Assembly: GCA_001304365.1 (NCBI GenBank)
Contig: LJNA01000005.1
Span: 1 to 19,282, forward strand
Length of the DNA stretch: 19,282 bases
Origin: Syntrophobacter sp. DG_60
Lineage (GTDB): Bacteria > Desulfobacterota > Desulfofervidia > Desulfofervidales > DG-60
Direction: 5' to 3'
Shown: positions 1-7,674 of the stretch, piece after piece
Numbering within the stretch: position 1 is the stretch's first letter
Layout: each line of letters opens with the position of its first letter
Program-made: the position numbers and the translations under genes
The notes under the pieces: generated by a model
Told to the model about the DNA's origin: nothing
Seen by the model: only the letters and a program-made list of their open reading frames with translations
Database searches by the model: none

Positions 1-1767
1 GAGCAAAAACTCAAAAAAATAGCAAAAGATTGTGGTGTACGGGTTTTGGGGCCAAATTGTGTAGGCCTTATAGATACCAACTCTAAGGTAAATGCCTCCT
101 TTGCCTTAGGCATGCCTGAGCAGGGCAATATTGCCTTTTTTTCCCAGTCAGGGGCCATGTGTATTGCCGTCTTGGATTGGGCATTGGGTCAAAGGATTGG
201 GTTTTCCAAGTTTATTAGCCTAGGCAATATGGTGGATATTTCAGAAATAGATATGCTCATAGCCTTAGGAGAAGATGAAAATACAAAGGTCATTTTGGGA
301 TATTTAGAAGGGGTAAATGATGGACGCACATTTATGCAAGTAGCAGAGGAAGTAGCAAGGAAAAAAACTATAATTTTGATTAAGTCTGGCATAACCTCTG
401 CTGGGGCCAAGGCAGTTTCTTCACACACAGGCTCTTTAGCAGGTAGTGAATCTGCTTATCAGGCGGCTTTTAAACAAAGTGGGATAATCAGGGCAAGGAC
501 TATAACAGAACTTTTTAATTATGGCATAGCCTTTGCCTCTCAACCTTTACCCGAGGGTCCCAAAGTAGCAATTCTAACAAATTCTGGTGGCCCCGGGATT
601 GTGGCAGCAGATGCCTGTGAGAATTCCTACTTACAGTTGGCAAGAATTAGCCCGCAGACAGCAGAAAGGCTTCGCTCTTTTCTACCTTCTATGGCGTCTT
701 TTTATAATCCCGTTGATATTGTGGGGGATGCTCATGTAGAGAGGTATGAAAAGGCCTTAGATATTTTGATGGATGATAAAGATATAGATGCCATTTTGGT
801 GTTACTCACACCAACGGCCACCATCGAGGTAAAGGAAACAGCCAGGACAGTGGCAGAGCATGTAAAAAATAGAAAAAAGCCCATTCTTTGCTCCTTTATG
901 GGAGAAGTGCAGATAGAAAAAGGGACAAAATTATTAAAAAAACATGGGGTTCCTAATTATCTTTGCCCCGAGGATGCTGTGAGTGTTTTGGAAAAAATGT
1001 GGCAGCGAGAACACTGGCTTTCTTCTCCAAAAAAGGAATATCCCCAAATTTTGGCAGAGCGTACTAGGGTACGGTATCTTTTAGAAATAGCCAAAAGAGA
1101 GGAGCATTTTCATTTAACTGAAGATAAGGCCAAAGAGATACTTAAGGCATATGGTTTTGTCTTGCCAAAAACAAAATTCAGTAGAACTAAAGAGGAAGCA
1201 GCAGCAGCAGCTAAGGCCATAGGCTTTCCAGTGGTAGTAAAGGTTGTCTCACTAGATATTACCCATAAGACCGATGCAGGAGGTGTGATTTTAGATTTAA
1301 AATCCACAAAGGAAGTGAAGGAGGCATTTACAGAGATTATGCTTTCTGTGAAGAGCAAGGTGCCTAAAGCAGCTATATATGGTATATCTGTGCAAGAAAT
1401 GATTCAGGGGGCAAAGGAAACAATTATTGGTTTTACCCATGACCCCCAATTTGGCCCGGTGCTTATGTTTGGTCTGGGAGGAATCTATGTGGAGATTTTA
1501 AAGGATGTTACATTTCGTGTAGCGCCTATTTCTAAGCAGGAAGCCATGGAGATGATTAGGGAAGTAAAATCCTACCCTCTGCTTAGAGGGATAAGGGGGG
1601 AACCTGCAGCCGATGTAAATACCTTAATAAATGGCCTACTTAGCTTGGCTCAATTGGCCTTGGACTTCCCGGAGATAATAGAGGCAGAGATTAACCCATT
1701 TTTGGTCAAGTCTGATCAAAACGGCGCCGTGGCTGTAGATGCCAGGCTTACCATAAGGAGGGAATAG
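1..1767 (+). CDS. ADP-forming acetyl/acyl-CoA synthetase, fused alpha-beta form (5' end outside window)
   Basis: This enzyme converts acyl-CoA + ADP + phosphate to the free acid + CoA + ATP, conserving energy during organic-acid formation; it can also run in reverse. The frame is open to the left edge, and 588 residues are visible of a family usually near 700, so most of the N-terminal CoA-binding domain is missing. The first residues end in the family motif RVLGPNC. The succinyl-CoA-synthetase-like part carries the phosphohistidine loop SSHTGSLAGS (His codon at 424-426) and a GGPGI segment near codons 193-199. The last ~220 residues are an ATP-grasp domain with DITHKTDAGGV (second conserved His at 1264-1266) and a FGLGGIYVE loop. 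Both halves being in one polypeptide is the fused bacterial form. The family call is firm; substrate preference (acetyl, propionyl, aryl) cannot be read from sequence. Confidence 0.93.
   Translation, partial: EQKLKKIAKDCGVRVLGPNCVGLIDTNSKVNASFALGMPEQGNIAFFSQSGAMCIAVLDWALGQRIGFSKFISLGNMVDISEIDMLIALGEDENTKVILGYLEGVNDGRTFMQVAEEVARKKTIILIKSGITSAGAKAVSSHTGSLAGSESAYQAAFKQSGIIRARTITELFNYGIAFASQPLPEGPKVAILTNSGGPGIVAADACENSYLQLARISPQTAERLRSFLPSMASFYNPVDIVGDAHVERYEKALDILMDDKDIDAILVLLTPTATIEVKETARTVAEHVKNRKKPILCSFMGEVQIEKGTKLLKKHGVPNYLCPEDAVSVLEKMWQREHWLSSPKKEYPQILAERTRVRYLLEIAKREEHFHLTEDKAKEILKAYGFVLPKTKFSRTKEEAAAAAKAIGFPVVVKVVSLDITHKTDAGGVILDLKSTKEVKEAFTEIMLSVKSKVPKAAIYGISVQEMIQGAKETIIGFTHDPQFGPVLMFGLGGIYVEILKDVTFRVAPISKQEAMEMIREVKSYPLLRGIRGEPAADVNTLINGLLSLAQLALDFPEIIEAEINPFLVKSDQNGAVAVDARLTIRRE
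1756..1763 (+). promoter_or_regulatory. Shine-Dalgarno of the BioD-like gene
   Basis: A strong AAGGAGGG sequence lies inside the last codons of the synthetase gene, a few bases before the ATG at 1768. The downstream gene starts on the base right after the synthetase stop, so the two are very probably translated from one mRNA. Confidence 0.7.
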
Positions 1768-2832
1768 ATGCACAAGATTTATATTGGCTCTACAGTACCA
1801 TTTTCTGGAAAGGGCCTGATTACATTGGGATTAGGCAAGGATTTACTAAATAAAGGGCTAAAAGTGGGATATTTTAAACCGTTGGGTAAATTGCCTCAAA
1901 AGGTAGAAGGGGACGTTATTACTGACCGCTTGGCCTATTTTATCTATAAGGTGTTGGATTTAAAAGAAAGTGTAGAAAATCTGTGTCCCATATGGCTTAC
2001 CTATGAATTAAAAGTGAAGGCCCTTCGTGGAGAAATGGGTGACTTGATGTCTGAGATCAAAAAAGCATTTGAGGTGATGTCTAAAGGAAAAGAAGTAATG
2101 CTTATTGGTGGGGCAGAGACCATGTGGTTAGGCAACCTCTTAGGCATTTCTGGTTTTAAGATAGCAAATATATTAGGGGCAAAGGTGATTTTAGTAAATA
2201 AGTATGTGGGGGACTTTTTCTTAGATAGTATAGTTGAGACAAAGGAACATTTAGGTGATGGCTTTTTGGGAGTGGTTATCAATTGGGTAAGGGCGGAAGA
2301 GGAGCGCGACATTAAAGAATTGATTATCCCTTGGTTAGAAAAGATCGGGGTGCCTGTTTTGGGGTGGTTACCATTTGAGGCTTTTCTTACTTCCATAACT
2401 GCAGCGGAATTAAGTGAAAGACTGGGGGGACGCATTATTTGTGGACAGGAGTCCTTAGATAATTTTATACAAAATTATCTTATAGGTGGAATGGAGGTAG
2501 ATAAATTTTTTGAATACTTAAGACGCACACCAAATGCAGCTGTGATTGTAGGGGGGGATAGGGCAGATATTCAGCTTTTGGCAATTGAACAAGGGGCAAA
2601 GTGTTTGGTATTGGCTGGGAACCTATCACCTAACGAGATTATTATTTCTAAGGCAGAACGTCGTGGTGTCCCTATTGTTTTATGTAGAGAGGATACCTAT
2701 ACTATAGCCAAGGGAATTCAAGAAATAGCGGCTAGATTAAGCTTGAAAGAAAAGGAAAAAGTAGAAAGAGGTTTAGCCTTGGTGAATAAGCATATAAACT
2801 TTGAACGCATATACCAACTATTAGGGATTTAA
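1768..2832 (+). CDS. BioD-like P-loop / DRTGG-domain protein (phosphotransacetylase N-terminal-like)
   Basis: This 354-residue protein matches the architecture of the N-terminal part of long phosphate acetyltransferases without the catalytic PTA domain. Residues 1-~210 form a BioD-like nucleotide-binding domain; about 215-320 form a DRTGG domain with the signature GGDRADIQLL near 262. The P-loop reads GSTVPFSGKG at residues 7-16. Its last position is Gly where Ser/Thr normally contacts Mg-nucleotide, so nucleotide hydrolysis may be weak or absent. The gene abuts the ADP-forming synthetase with no gap. In long PTAs this region senses metabolites, so a regulatory or partner role for the synthetase is a fair inference, but no activity can be assigned. 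No transmembrane segment or signal peptide is seen. Confidence 0.82.
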   Translation: MHKIYIGSTVPFSGKGLITLGLGKDLLNKGLKVGYFKPLGKLPQKVEGDVITDRLAYFIYKVLDLKESVENLCPIWLTYELKVKALRGEMGDLMSEIKKAFEVMSKGKEVMLIGGAETMWLGNLLGISGFKIANILGAKVILVNKYVGDFFLDSIVETKEHLGDGFLGVVINWVRAEEERDIKELIIPWLEKIGVPVLGWLPFEAFLTSITAAELSERLGGRIICGQESLDNFIQNYLIGGMEVDKFFEYLRRTPNAAVIVGGDRADIQLLAIEQGAKCLVLAGNLSPNEIIISKAERRGVPIVLCREDTYTIAKGIQEIAARLSLKEKEKVERGLALVNKHINFERIYQLLGI

Positions 2833-2850
2833 AATGAAAATATGCAGAGT

Positions 2851-2907
2851 CCATGATACAAGATACAGGATGCAGGATAATATATGTATCTTGTATTGTG
2901 CATCGTG
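2851..2907. repeat. Hairpin built of GATAC/GATGC-type intergenic repeat
   Basis: In the 97-base gap before pyrR, ATACAAGATAC (2856-2866) and GTATCTTGTAT (2886-2896) form a perfect 11-bp inverted repeat around a 19-base loop containing GGATGCAGGATA. No T-run follows the stem, so it is not a standard intrinsic terminator. Related words (CATGATAC, GATGCAGGA, GATACAAG) recur at 7009-7034 and 11484-11514. It is best read as one copy of a degenerate dispersed repeat; an mRNA role before pyrR is possible but unsupported. Confidence 0.55.
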
Positions 2908-2929
2908 AGGCTATAGGAGACTTTTTCAA

Positions 2930-3484
2930 ATGAAAAAGGTAATTATGAGAGAAGATGAGATAAGGCGTGTCCTTATTAGAATTGCCCATGAAATTTTAGA
3001 GCACAATAAAGGAGTGGAAAATCTGGCCTTGGTAGGTATCCATACAGGTGGTGTCTGTTTGGCAAAGCGGTTAAGAGATATTATTGCTCAAATAGAAGGG
3101 CATCCTCCCCTATTTGGTACCTTAGATATCAACCTTTACCGTGACGATTGGACAAGACTCTCGCCCCAACCACTACTTAAGAAAACAGACCTCCAATTTT
3201 CCATTGAAGATAAAATTATAGTACTTATAGATGATGTAATTTTTACAGGACGCACTATTAGAGCAGCTATGGATGCCCTGATGGACTTTGGGCGACCACA
3301 GCGGATAGAGGTAGCGGTATTAGTTGACCGTGATCATAGAGAACTGCCTATTATGGCCAATTATGTGGGCCTTGATGTATCTACACTCCATGAAGATAGA
3401 GTGGATGTATTTTTGAAAGAAAAGGCAGGTAAAGATGAAGTGGTAATCTTTTCTAATGTTGATGAGACTTATGGAGGTTCGTAG
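2930..3484 (+). CDS. pyrR: PyrR-type bifunctional pyrimidine regulator / uracil phosphoribosyltransferase
   Basis: This 184-residue type I phosphoribosyltransferase has the PRPP loop VLIDDVIFTGRT (residues 98-109, acidic pair D101-D102). It also has the PyrR-type N-terminal region with GIHTGGVCLAKRL and the LYRDDW motif near 64-70, which separates it from Upp and other PRTases. In the family it converts uracil + PRPP to UMP and, in many bacteria, binds pyr mRNA leaders as a UMP-responsive attenuator. The start at 2930 is backed by AGGAGA at 2915-2920, 9 bases upstream; an ATG at 2945 lacks this spacing. The length is normal, with a short polar tail. No pyr biosynthesis gene is in view. The next gene, mfd, is convergent with a 52-base gap and no clear terminator. 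Confidence 0.9.
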   Translation: MKKVIMREDEIRRVLIRIAHEILEHNKGVENLALVGIHTGGVCLAKRLRDIIAQIEGHPPLFGTLDINLYRDDWTRLSPQPLLKKTDLQFSIEDKIIVLIDDVIFTGRTIRAAMDALMDFGRPQRIEVAVLVDRDHRELPIMANYVGLDVSTLHEDRVDVFLKEKAGKDEVVIFSNVDETYGGS

Positions 3485-3536
3485 AGACTTATAGAAAGCT
3501 TGTTAATCTCTGCTTATCTCAATCTATTTCTTTTTA

Positions 3537-6500
3537 TTATTTCTCTCCTAACGCATTTACTACTGCTTGTGCTTTATCTAATAAATCCCCTTTTCTTTTT
3601 AAGGGTACAAGCAGCTCTCCTTCGGGGGTAAATCGATAGTCAGGATGTTGCCCTAAGAATTTAATAAGATGGGAAGTATCTAAAAGGACTGTTTTTTCAA
3701 AGACAAATCGTAGTGCTCCATTGCTTATATCTAATCTCTTTACATTAAAATGTCTTAGTGAAAGTTTTAGCTTAATAAGGTTAATCAAATTATCGGTGGG
3801 GTGGGGCAATGCCCCATAACGGTCTCTAAATTCATCTATAAGTTCAATTAGTTCCTCTTCATCTCTTATCATAGAAAGCCTCTTGTAGGCCACAAGTCGT
3901 TGATCTTTATGTTTAATATAATCTTTTGGGACATAGGCAGAGACAGGTAGTTTGATTTCTGGCTCTATACCCTCTGACATAGGTTTGCCCTTCAATTCAT
4001 AAATGGCCTTTTGTAGCAATTCTAAATACATCTCATAACCTACTGAGGCAATATGACCTGATTGGGAGATGCCCAAGATGTTTCCTGCTCCCCTTATCTT
4101 TAGGTCATAAAGTGCAATCTTATATCCAGAAGAAAGCTCTACATGTTCTAATAATGCCTTAAGCCTCTTTTGTGCCTCGGAAGTCACCAATTTTTTATGA
4201 GGAACCAGCAAATAGGCATAGGCCTGCCTATTGCTCCTTCCTACCCTTCCCCTAAGGTGATAAAGCTGGGGGAGACCAAACATATCAGCACGGTTAATAA
4301 TAATGGTGTTGACATTCGGGATGTCTAAGCCAGAGCCTACAATATTAGTGCAAAGCAAAACATCTATCTCTCTCTTTAAGAATCTAATCATGGTCTCTTC
4401 TAATACTCTTTCCTTTAACCTTCCATGGGCAATGCCCAACCTGAGGCCTGGTATAAGTTTAGATAAAAATTTGGCTATAGCAGGTATCCCTTTTACATAT
4501 GGGTGCACAAAGAACACCTGTCCGCCCCTTTCTATCTCCCTAATGATTGCCTCACGAATAAGCAGAGGACTAAATCTTGATAAGTAAGTCTTTACAGGCA
4601 ATCTATCAGGAGGTGGTGTTTCTACTAGACTTAAGTCCCTAATGCCTAAAAGGGAAAAAGAGAGGGTGCGGGGGATAGGGGTAGCACTTAATGTAATTAC
4701 GTCTACCAGTATCTTCAATTTTTTTAAATGTTCTTTTTGCTTTACACCAAACTGATGTTCTTCATCAATAATTGCCAAACCTAAGTCCTTAAAGACTATG
4801 TCTTTTTGCAGAAGGCGATGAGTTCCGATAACAATATCAATAATTCCCTTTCTTAACCCTTGTAATATTTCTCTTTGTTCTTTTTTAGGGCGAAAGCGAT
4901 TAAGACAGGCAATATTTACAGGGAGGTTTTCAAGTCTTTGTTCAAATGTGAGGTAGTGCTGTTCAGCCAAGATAGTAGTTGGGACAAGGACTGCTACCTG
5001 TTTTGCATCCAAAATGGCCTTAAATGCAGCCCTAATAGCTATTTCAGTCTTTCCAAAACCTACGTCTCCGCAAATTAGTCTGTCCATAGGATGAGATTTC
5101 ATCATGTCAGCCAACACCTCATTTACTGCCCTCTGCTGATCAGGGGTTTCTGTATAAGGAAAATCGGCTTCAAATGCCTGATATTCTTTATCCAGGGGTG
5201 AAAAGACATGGCCTTTTTGGGCCATGCGTTTGGCATAAAGTTCTAACAATTCTTTAGCGATCTTCTCTACCGCTCTTTTTACCCGCCTTTTCGCACTCCT
5301 GAAGGCCCTTGCCCCCAGTTTGTCTAAATTTGGACTTTCCCCCTCTATCCCTACATATTTTTGAACTAGATTAAGCCTATCTATAGGTAAATAGAGCTTA
5401 TCTGCGTTTTGGTATTCAATAAGCAAAAATTCACTATTTAATCCTCTTATATTTAGGCTTACTAAACTACGGTATATCCCAATTCCATGCTCTACATGCA
5501 CTATGTAATCTCCTTCTTTTAGGTCTTCAAAAGTACTTACTGGCAAGGCTGGCCTGTGAGAAGGTGTTAAGTCTTTGCTAGGGATCTTAAAGTCACTTTC
5601 ACTTATGATGACCATTCCCTCTATAGGCCAAACAAAGCCCTGAGAAAGTTTACCCCTATAGATAGTAAGCTCCCCTTTTTCTTTTTTAAATGGTGGCGTG
5701 GCCAACAAGGGTGCCATTTGATAGGATTTTAACAAACCTTCAAAGTTTCTTTGTCTAAAGACATCTTGACAAGTAAGACAGACTTTAAAGCCCTGTTTTA
5801 ACCAGGCCTCTATATGTGATTTAAAACTTTTCACTACGTCTTCTGCGTCCATACCTTTAAAAGGTGTTTTTAAAGAGAAAGAGAGGCTCTTATGGTTTAA
5901 CACAGGCAATTCATGAACATGAAGCGTTCGATATTGTTTTAAATGGTGTTTGATCTTTGAATAATCCAGATAAATTAGCTCTTTTGGTAGATGACGTGAT
6001 TCTGCTAAATGATTTGTGAATTTATTTTCTATTTTTCTCCCAAAATCTAAAATTTTCTGAGGTTGCCACAAGCAAATAATAGTATCTTTGGGGAGATAAT
6101 CAAAAATGGGACTAGGAGGAATATCATAAAAGAGGGGAAAGAGGGACTCAATACCTGGTTGATGAATAGGAACTTCTAAATACTGAGTCAATGGCCTTTC
6201 TAAAATGTTTAGTTTTGTCAGGTTTTCCCTGGCTTTTTGAAAATCTTGCTGGTTTCTGGGAATGGGGTTTGCAGGGATAATTATAAATTTACTTAATGTC
6301 CCTTTAGAACGTTGGCTAACAGGGTCAAAGAAGCGAATGGATTCCAGTTTATCTCCAAAAAATTCTAGTCTTAATGGTCTGTTATAGAGGGGTGGAGATA
6401 GGTCAATAATCCCCCCACGTACACTAAATTCACCCACTCCCTCTACTAGATTAACCCCTTGATAGCCAAGGCAATGTAAGGTGTAAATAAATTTTTTGCG

Positions 6501-6935
6501 GTCAATTTCTCCACCTTCTTGACAGAGCTCTATCCTTTTTGAAAATTCTGATTTGGGCAAAAAATAGGAAAATAAAGAGCGGATAGGGGCAACTACCAAG
6601 GGATGCTCTAGGTTTAATAAGGCAAACAGAGCAGAAAACTGTTGGCTTAAGGTATGTGGTAATGGGGAGAGGCCTTCAAATGGTAAAAATTCTTCACTAG
6701 ATAATAAAAAGACGTATTTATCTGAGGCAAATGTCTCGGGTGGCTCTAAAAAAAACTTTAAATCCATTAACAATTCATTTGCTTCATAGACTGTAGGGGT
6801 AATAGCAAAAATAGGCCTTTTTAGAATGTGATTTAACTGTCCCAAAAGATAGGCTAAGGCGCTGCATTTTAGGTCTGTGATATGCAGTTTTTGGTCTTTA
6901 TTAAATACCTCTATAAGCCTTTCAACAGCAGACAT
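3537..6935 (-). CDS. mfd: Transcription-repair coupling factor (superfamily 2 DNA translocase)
   Basis: Mfd removes RNA polymerase stalled at lesions and recruits UvrA. The 1132-residue length and full domain set are normal. The N-terminal UvrB-like module includes a segment reading GEFSVRGGIIDL. The CarD-like RNAP-interaction domain begins near residue 472 (GDYIVHVEHGIGIY). The translocase has Walker A GDVGFGKT at 623-630, the DEEH box at 724-727, motif LSATPIPRTL, and motif VI RGRVGRSNRQ near 895-905. A TRCF C-terminal domain follows (AYVPKDYI onward). The ATG at 6935 has no Shine-Dalgarno but sits 9 bases past a TATAAT box. Codons ~17-71 are duplicated at 7701-7871, while the first ~15 codons differ strongly from that copy, so the present 5' end may have been acquired by recombination. 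No internal stop or frameshift is seen. Confidence 0.97.
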   Translation of the reverse strand: MSAVERLIEVFNKDQKLHITDLKCSALAYLLGQLNHILKRPIFAITPTVYEANELLMDLKFFLEPPETFASDKYVFLLSSEEFLPFEGLSPLPHTLSQQFSALFALLNLEHPLVVAPIRSLFSYFLPKSEFSKRIELCQEGGEIDRKKFIYTLHCLGYQGVNLVEGVGEFSVRGGIIDLSPPLYNRPLRLEFFGDKLESIRFFDPVSQRSKGTLSKFIIIPANPIPRNQQDFQKARENLTKLNILERPLTQYLEVPIHQPGIESLFPLFYDIPPSPIFDYLPKDTIICLWQPQKILDFGRKIENKFTNHLAESRHLPKELIYLDYSKIKHHLKQYRTLHVHELPVLNHKSLSFSLKTPFKGMDAEDVVKSFKSHIEAWLKQGFKVCLTCQDVFRQRNFEGLLKSYQMAPLLATPPFKKEKGELTIYRGKLSQGFVWPIEGMVIISESDFKIPSKDLTPSHRPALPVSTFEDLKEGDYIVHVEHGIGIYRSLVSLNIRGLNSEFLLIEYQNADKLYLPIDRLNLVQKYVGIEGESPNLDKLGARAFRSAKRRVKRAVEKIAKELLELYAKRMAQKGHVFSPLDKEYQAFEADFPYTETPDQQRAVNEVLADMMKSHPMDRLICGDVGFGKTEIAIRAAFKAILDAKQVAVLVPTTILAEQHYLTFEQRLENLPVNIACLNRFRPKKEQREILQGLRKGIIDIVIGTHRLLQKDIVFKDLGLAIIDEEHQFGVKQKEHLKKLKILVDVITLSATPIPRTLSFSLLGIRDLSLVETPPPDRLPVKTYLSRFSPLLIREAIIREIERGGQVFFVHPYVKGIPAIAKFLSKLIPGLRLGIAHGRLKERVLEETMIRFLKREIDVLLCTNIVGSGLDIPNVNTIIINRADMFGLPQLYHLRGRVGRSNRQAYAYLLVPHKKLVTSEAQKRLKALLEHVELSSGYKIALYDLKIRGAGNILGISQSGHIASVGYEMYLELLQKAIYELKGKPMSEGIEPEIKLPVSAYVPKDYIKHKDQRLVAYKRLSMIRDEEELIELIDEFRDRYGALPHPTDNLINLIKLKLSLRHFNVKRLDISNGALRFVFEKTVLLDTSHLIKFLGQHPDYRFTPEGELLVPLKRKGDLLDKAQAVVNALGEK
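6722..6892 (-). repeat. Direct repeat copy A (inside functional mfd)
   Basis: These 171 bases encode mfd residues from about KLHITDLKC to PPETFAS. They recur in the same orientation at 7701-7871 with 4 mismatches by manual base-by-base alignment and no gap. Homology ends abruptly on the 6721 side; on the 6893 side it drops to roughly 60% across the remaining start of the gene. Confidence 0.93.
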
Positions 6936-6944
6936 ATTTAGACA

Positions 6945-6973
6945 ATTATACAGCCCCTTTAGTATCTCTTCAA
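6945..6973 (-). promoter_or_regulatory. Candidate sigma70 promoter of mfd
   Basis: On the minus strand, TTGAAG (6968-6973), a 17-base spacer and a perfect TATAAT (6945-6950) precede the mfd ATG by only 9 bases. The start site would fall about 2-4 bases before the ATG, leaving essentially no leader. This fits the absence of a Shine-Dalgarno. The promoter lies outside the repeated mfd segment. Confidence 0.6.
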
Positions 6974-7008
6974 GATAAAATACTCAATACCTTGTAACAG
7001 AACAAACT

Positions 7009-7034
7009 GCATGATGCAGGATACATGATACAAG
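7009..7034. repeat. GATGCAGGATAC-type degenerate repeat
   Basis: The stretch holds two related units, CATGATGCAGGATA and CATGATACAAG. It resembles the hairpin repeat at 2851-2907 and the words at the end of cca. It directly abuts the left inverted repeat of the toxin-antitoxin cassette. Confidence 0.5.
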
Positions 7035-7044
7035 TTGCTTTTTA
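7030..7044 (+). repeat. Left terminal inverted repeat of the TA cassette
   Basis: ACAAGTTGCTTTTTA. It pairs with 7627-7641 (14/15). Part of it also serves as the -35 region of the TA promoter. Confidence 0.55.
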
Positions 7045-7063
7045 AAACCTACAATGCTATTAT
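7035..7063 (+). promoter_or_regulatory. Candidate promoter of the TA operon
   Basis: TTGCTT (7035-7040), a 17-base spacer and TATTAT (7058-7063) precede the antitoxin gene. The -35 box lies in the left inverted repeat. Autoregulation by the antitoxin-toxin complex is usual for this class; the weak near-palindrome GGTTTATACC just downstream of the -10 could be part of an operator. Confidence 0.5.
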
Positions 7064-7084
7064 GGTTTATACCCAAAAAGCTAA

Positions 7085-7321
7085 ATGGAGAAAAGACACA
7101 TGGAACAGACTGCTAGACTTAATGAATTAATCATAAAGGGCATTAAACAACTCTCAGACCGAGAAAAACAAGAGGTATTGAACTTTATAGAATTTCTAAG
7201 GATAAAAGAAGATCAGTCTTTTATCGAATACGTCAACAGAAGAACTCAAGAAGCAATAGAGGCTAAAAAGAAGGGGCAGGCCTTTTCTTCCTTAGAAGAA
7301 TTACAAAAAGAATATGCCTAG
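7085..7321 (+). CDS. Antitoxin of a RelE/ParE-type TA pair (DUF2281/RelB-like)
   Basis: This small protein of 78 residues, or 73 from the second Met, has an N-terminal helix pair of the form IKQLSDREKQEVLNFIEFL, typical of DUF2281/VapB-like antitoxins. Its C-terminal part (RRTQEAIEAKKKGQAFSSLEEL) resembles the toxin-binding tails of RelB/Phd-type antitoxins. The inner ATG at 7100 is the better start: GGAG at 7087-7090 lies 9 bases before it, while 7085 has no ribosome site. The stop overlaps the toxin start by 8 bases (7314-7321), indicating translational coupling. Its expected role is to neutralise the toxin and repress the operon. Confidence 0.75.
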   Translation: MEKRHMEQTARLNELIIKGIKQLSDREKQEVLNFIEFLRIKEDQSFIEYVNRRTQEAIEAKKKGQAFSSLEELQKEYA

Positions 7322-7607
7322 AACTTATTGGCTGGAACTCTCCCCCGCTGCCAAACGGGATTTAAAAAATTTGCCCCGCTCAGTCCAGAAAGAAATTGTC
7401 TTCAAACACCTTCCAGAAATTCGAAAGGAACCTTATTCAAACAGTGAGCCGTTGATAGGAACTTTGAAAGGAGAAAGATCCTATCATTTCGGTAGAAAGC
7501 CAGAATACAGGATCATTTACTATATTGAAGATGATTTGGTTACGGTGACCATCATTGGAACAAGGGAAGGTATATACAAGAGAGCTAAAAGACGGAAGAA
7601 ATCATAA
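7314..7607 (+). CDS. RelE/ParE-superfamily toxin
   Basis: The 97-residue protein has the size and pattern of RelE/ParE toxins: an N-terminal strand WLELSPAAKRDLKNLP, a helix with VQKEIVFKHLPEI, then LKGERSYHFG, the core strands EYRIIYYIEDDLVTVTIIGTRE, and a basic end YKRAKRRKK. Family members are mRNA interferases or gyrase inhibitors; basic residues plus a C-terminal Tyr lean toward an mRNase but do not settle it. It starts within the antitoxin gene (ATGCCTAG overlap). The pair sits between two partial repeats of mfd and inside inverted repeats, suggesting a recent arrival. The frame is intact. Confidence 0.8.
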   Translation: MPRTYWLELSPAAKRDLKNLPRSVQKEIVFKHLPEIRKEPYSNSEPLIGTLKGERSYHFGRKPEYRIIYYIEDDLVTVTIIGTREGIYKRAKRRKKS

Positions 7608-7626
7608 CTAAGGATAGTAGCGAGGC

Positions 7627-7641
7627 TAAAAAGCAACCTGT
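7627..7641 (-). repeat. Right terminal inverted repeat of the TA cassette
   Basis: TAAAAAGCAACCTGT, starting 20 bases after the toxin stop and matching the left repeat inversely at 14/15. It runs into CCTGTCCCC (7637-7645), whose inverse GGGACAGG occurs at 7971-7978 beyond the mfd fragment. Confidence 0.55.
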
Positions 7642-7674
7642 CCCCTTTTCTATGTAAAATGAGAAATTCAAAAA

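Larger units (their letters stand above)
7030..7641. mobile_element. Putative small TIR-bounded toxin-antitoxin cassette
   Basis: ACAAGTTGCTTTTTA (7030-7044) and the reverse complement of TAAAAAGCAACCTGT (7627-7641) match at 14 of 15 positions, with a perfect 11-bp core. They enclose exactly the promoter and two genes of the TA pair, 612 bases in all. There is no transposase inside, so if mobile it would be non-autonomous. I see no convincing target-site duplication. The inverted repeats could instead be a shared operator or a terminator element, so mobility is inference. Confidence 0.4.

Noticed and set aside
2001..2435. 144-codon open frame on the minus strand inside the BioD-like gene
   Set aside because: It is a shadow of a well-supported gene, has a low-complexity Ser/Pro/Lys-rich composition, and shows no recognisable motif or ribosome site.
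2856..2896. Intrinsic terminator between the BioD-like gene and pyrR
   Set aside because: The stem is AT-rich with a 19-base loop and no T-run follows, and it resembles repeats elsewhere.
7009..7034. CRISPR-like repeat
   Set aside because: The units are short, degenerate and not separated by spacers of regular length.
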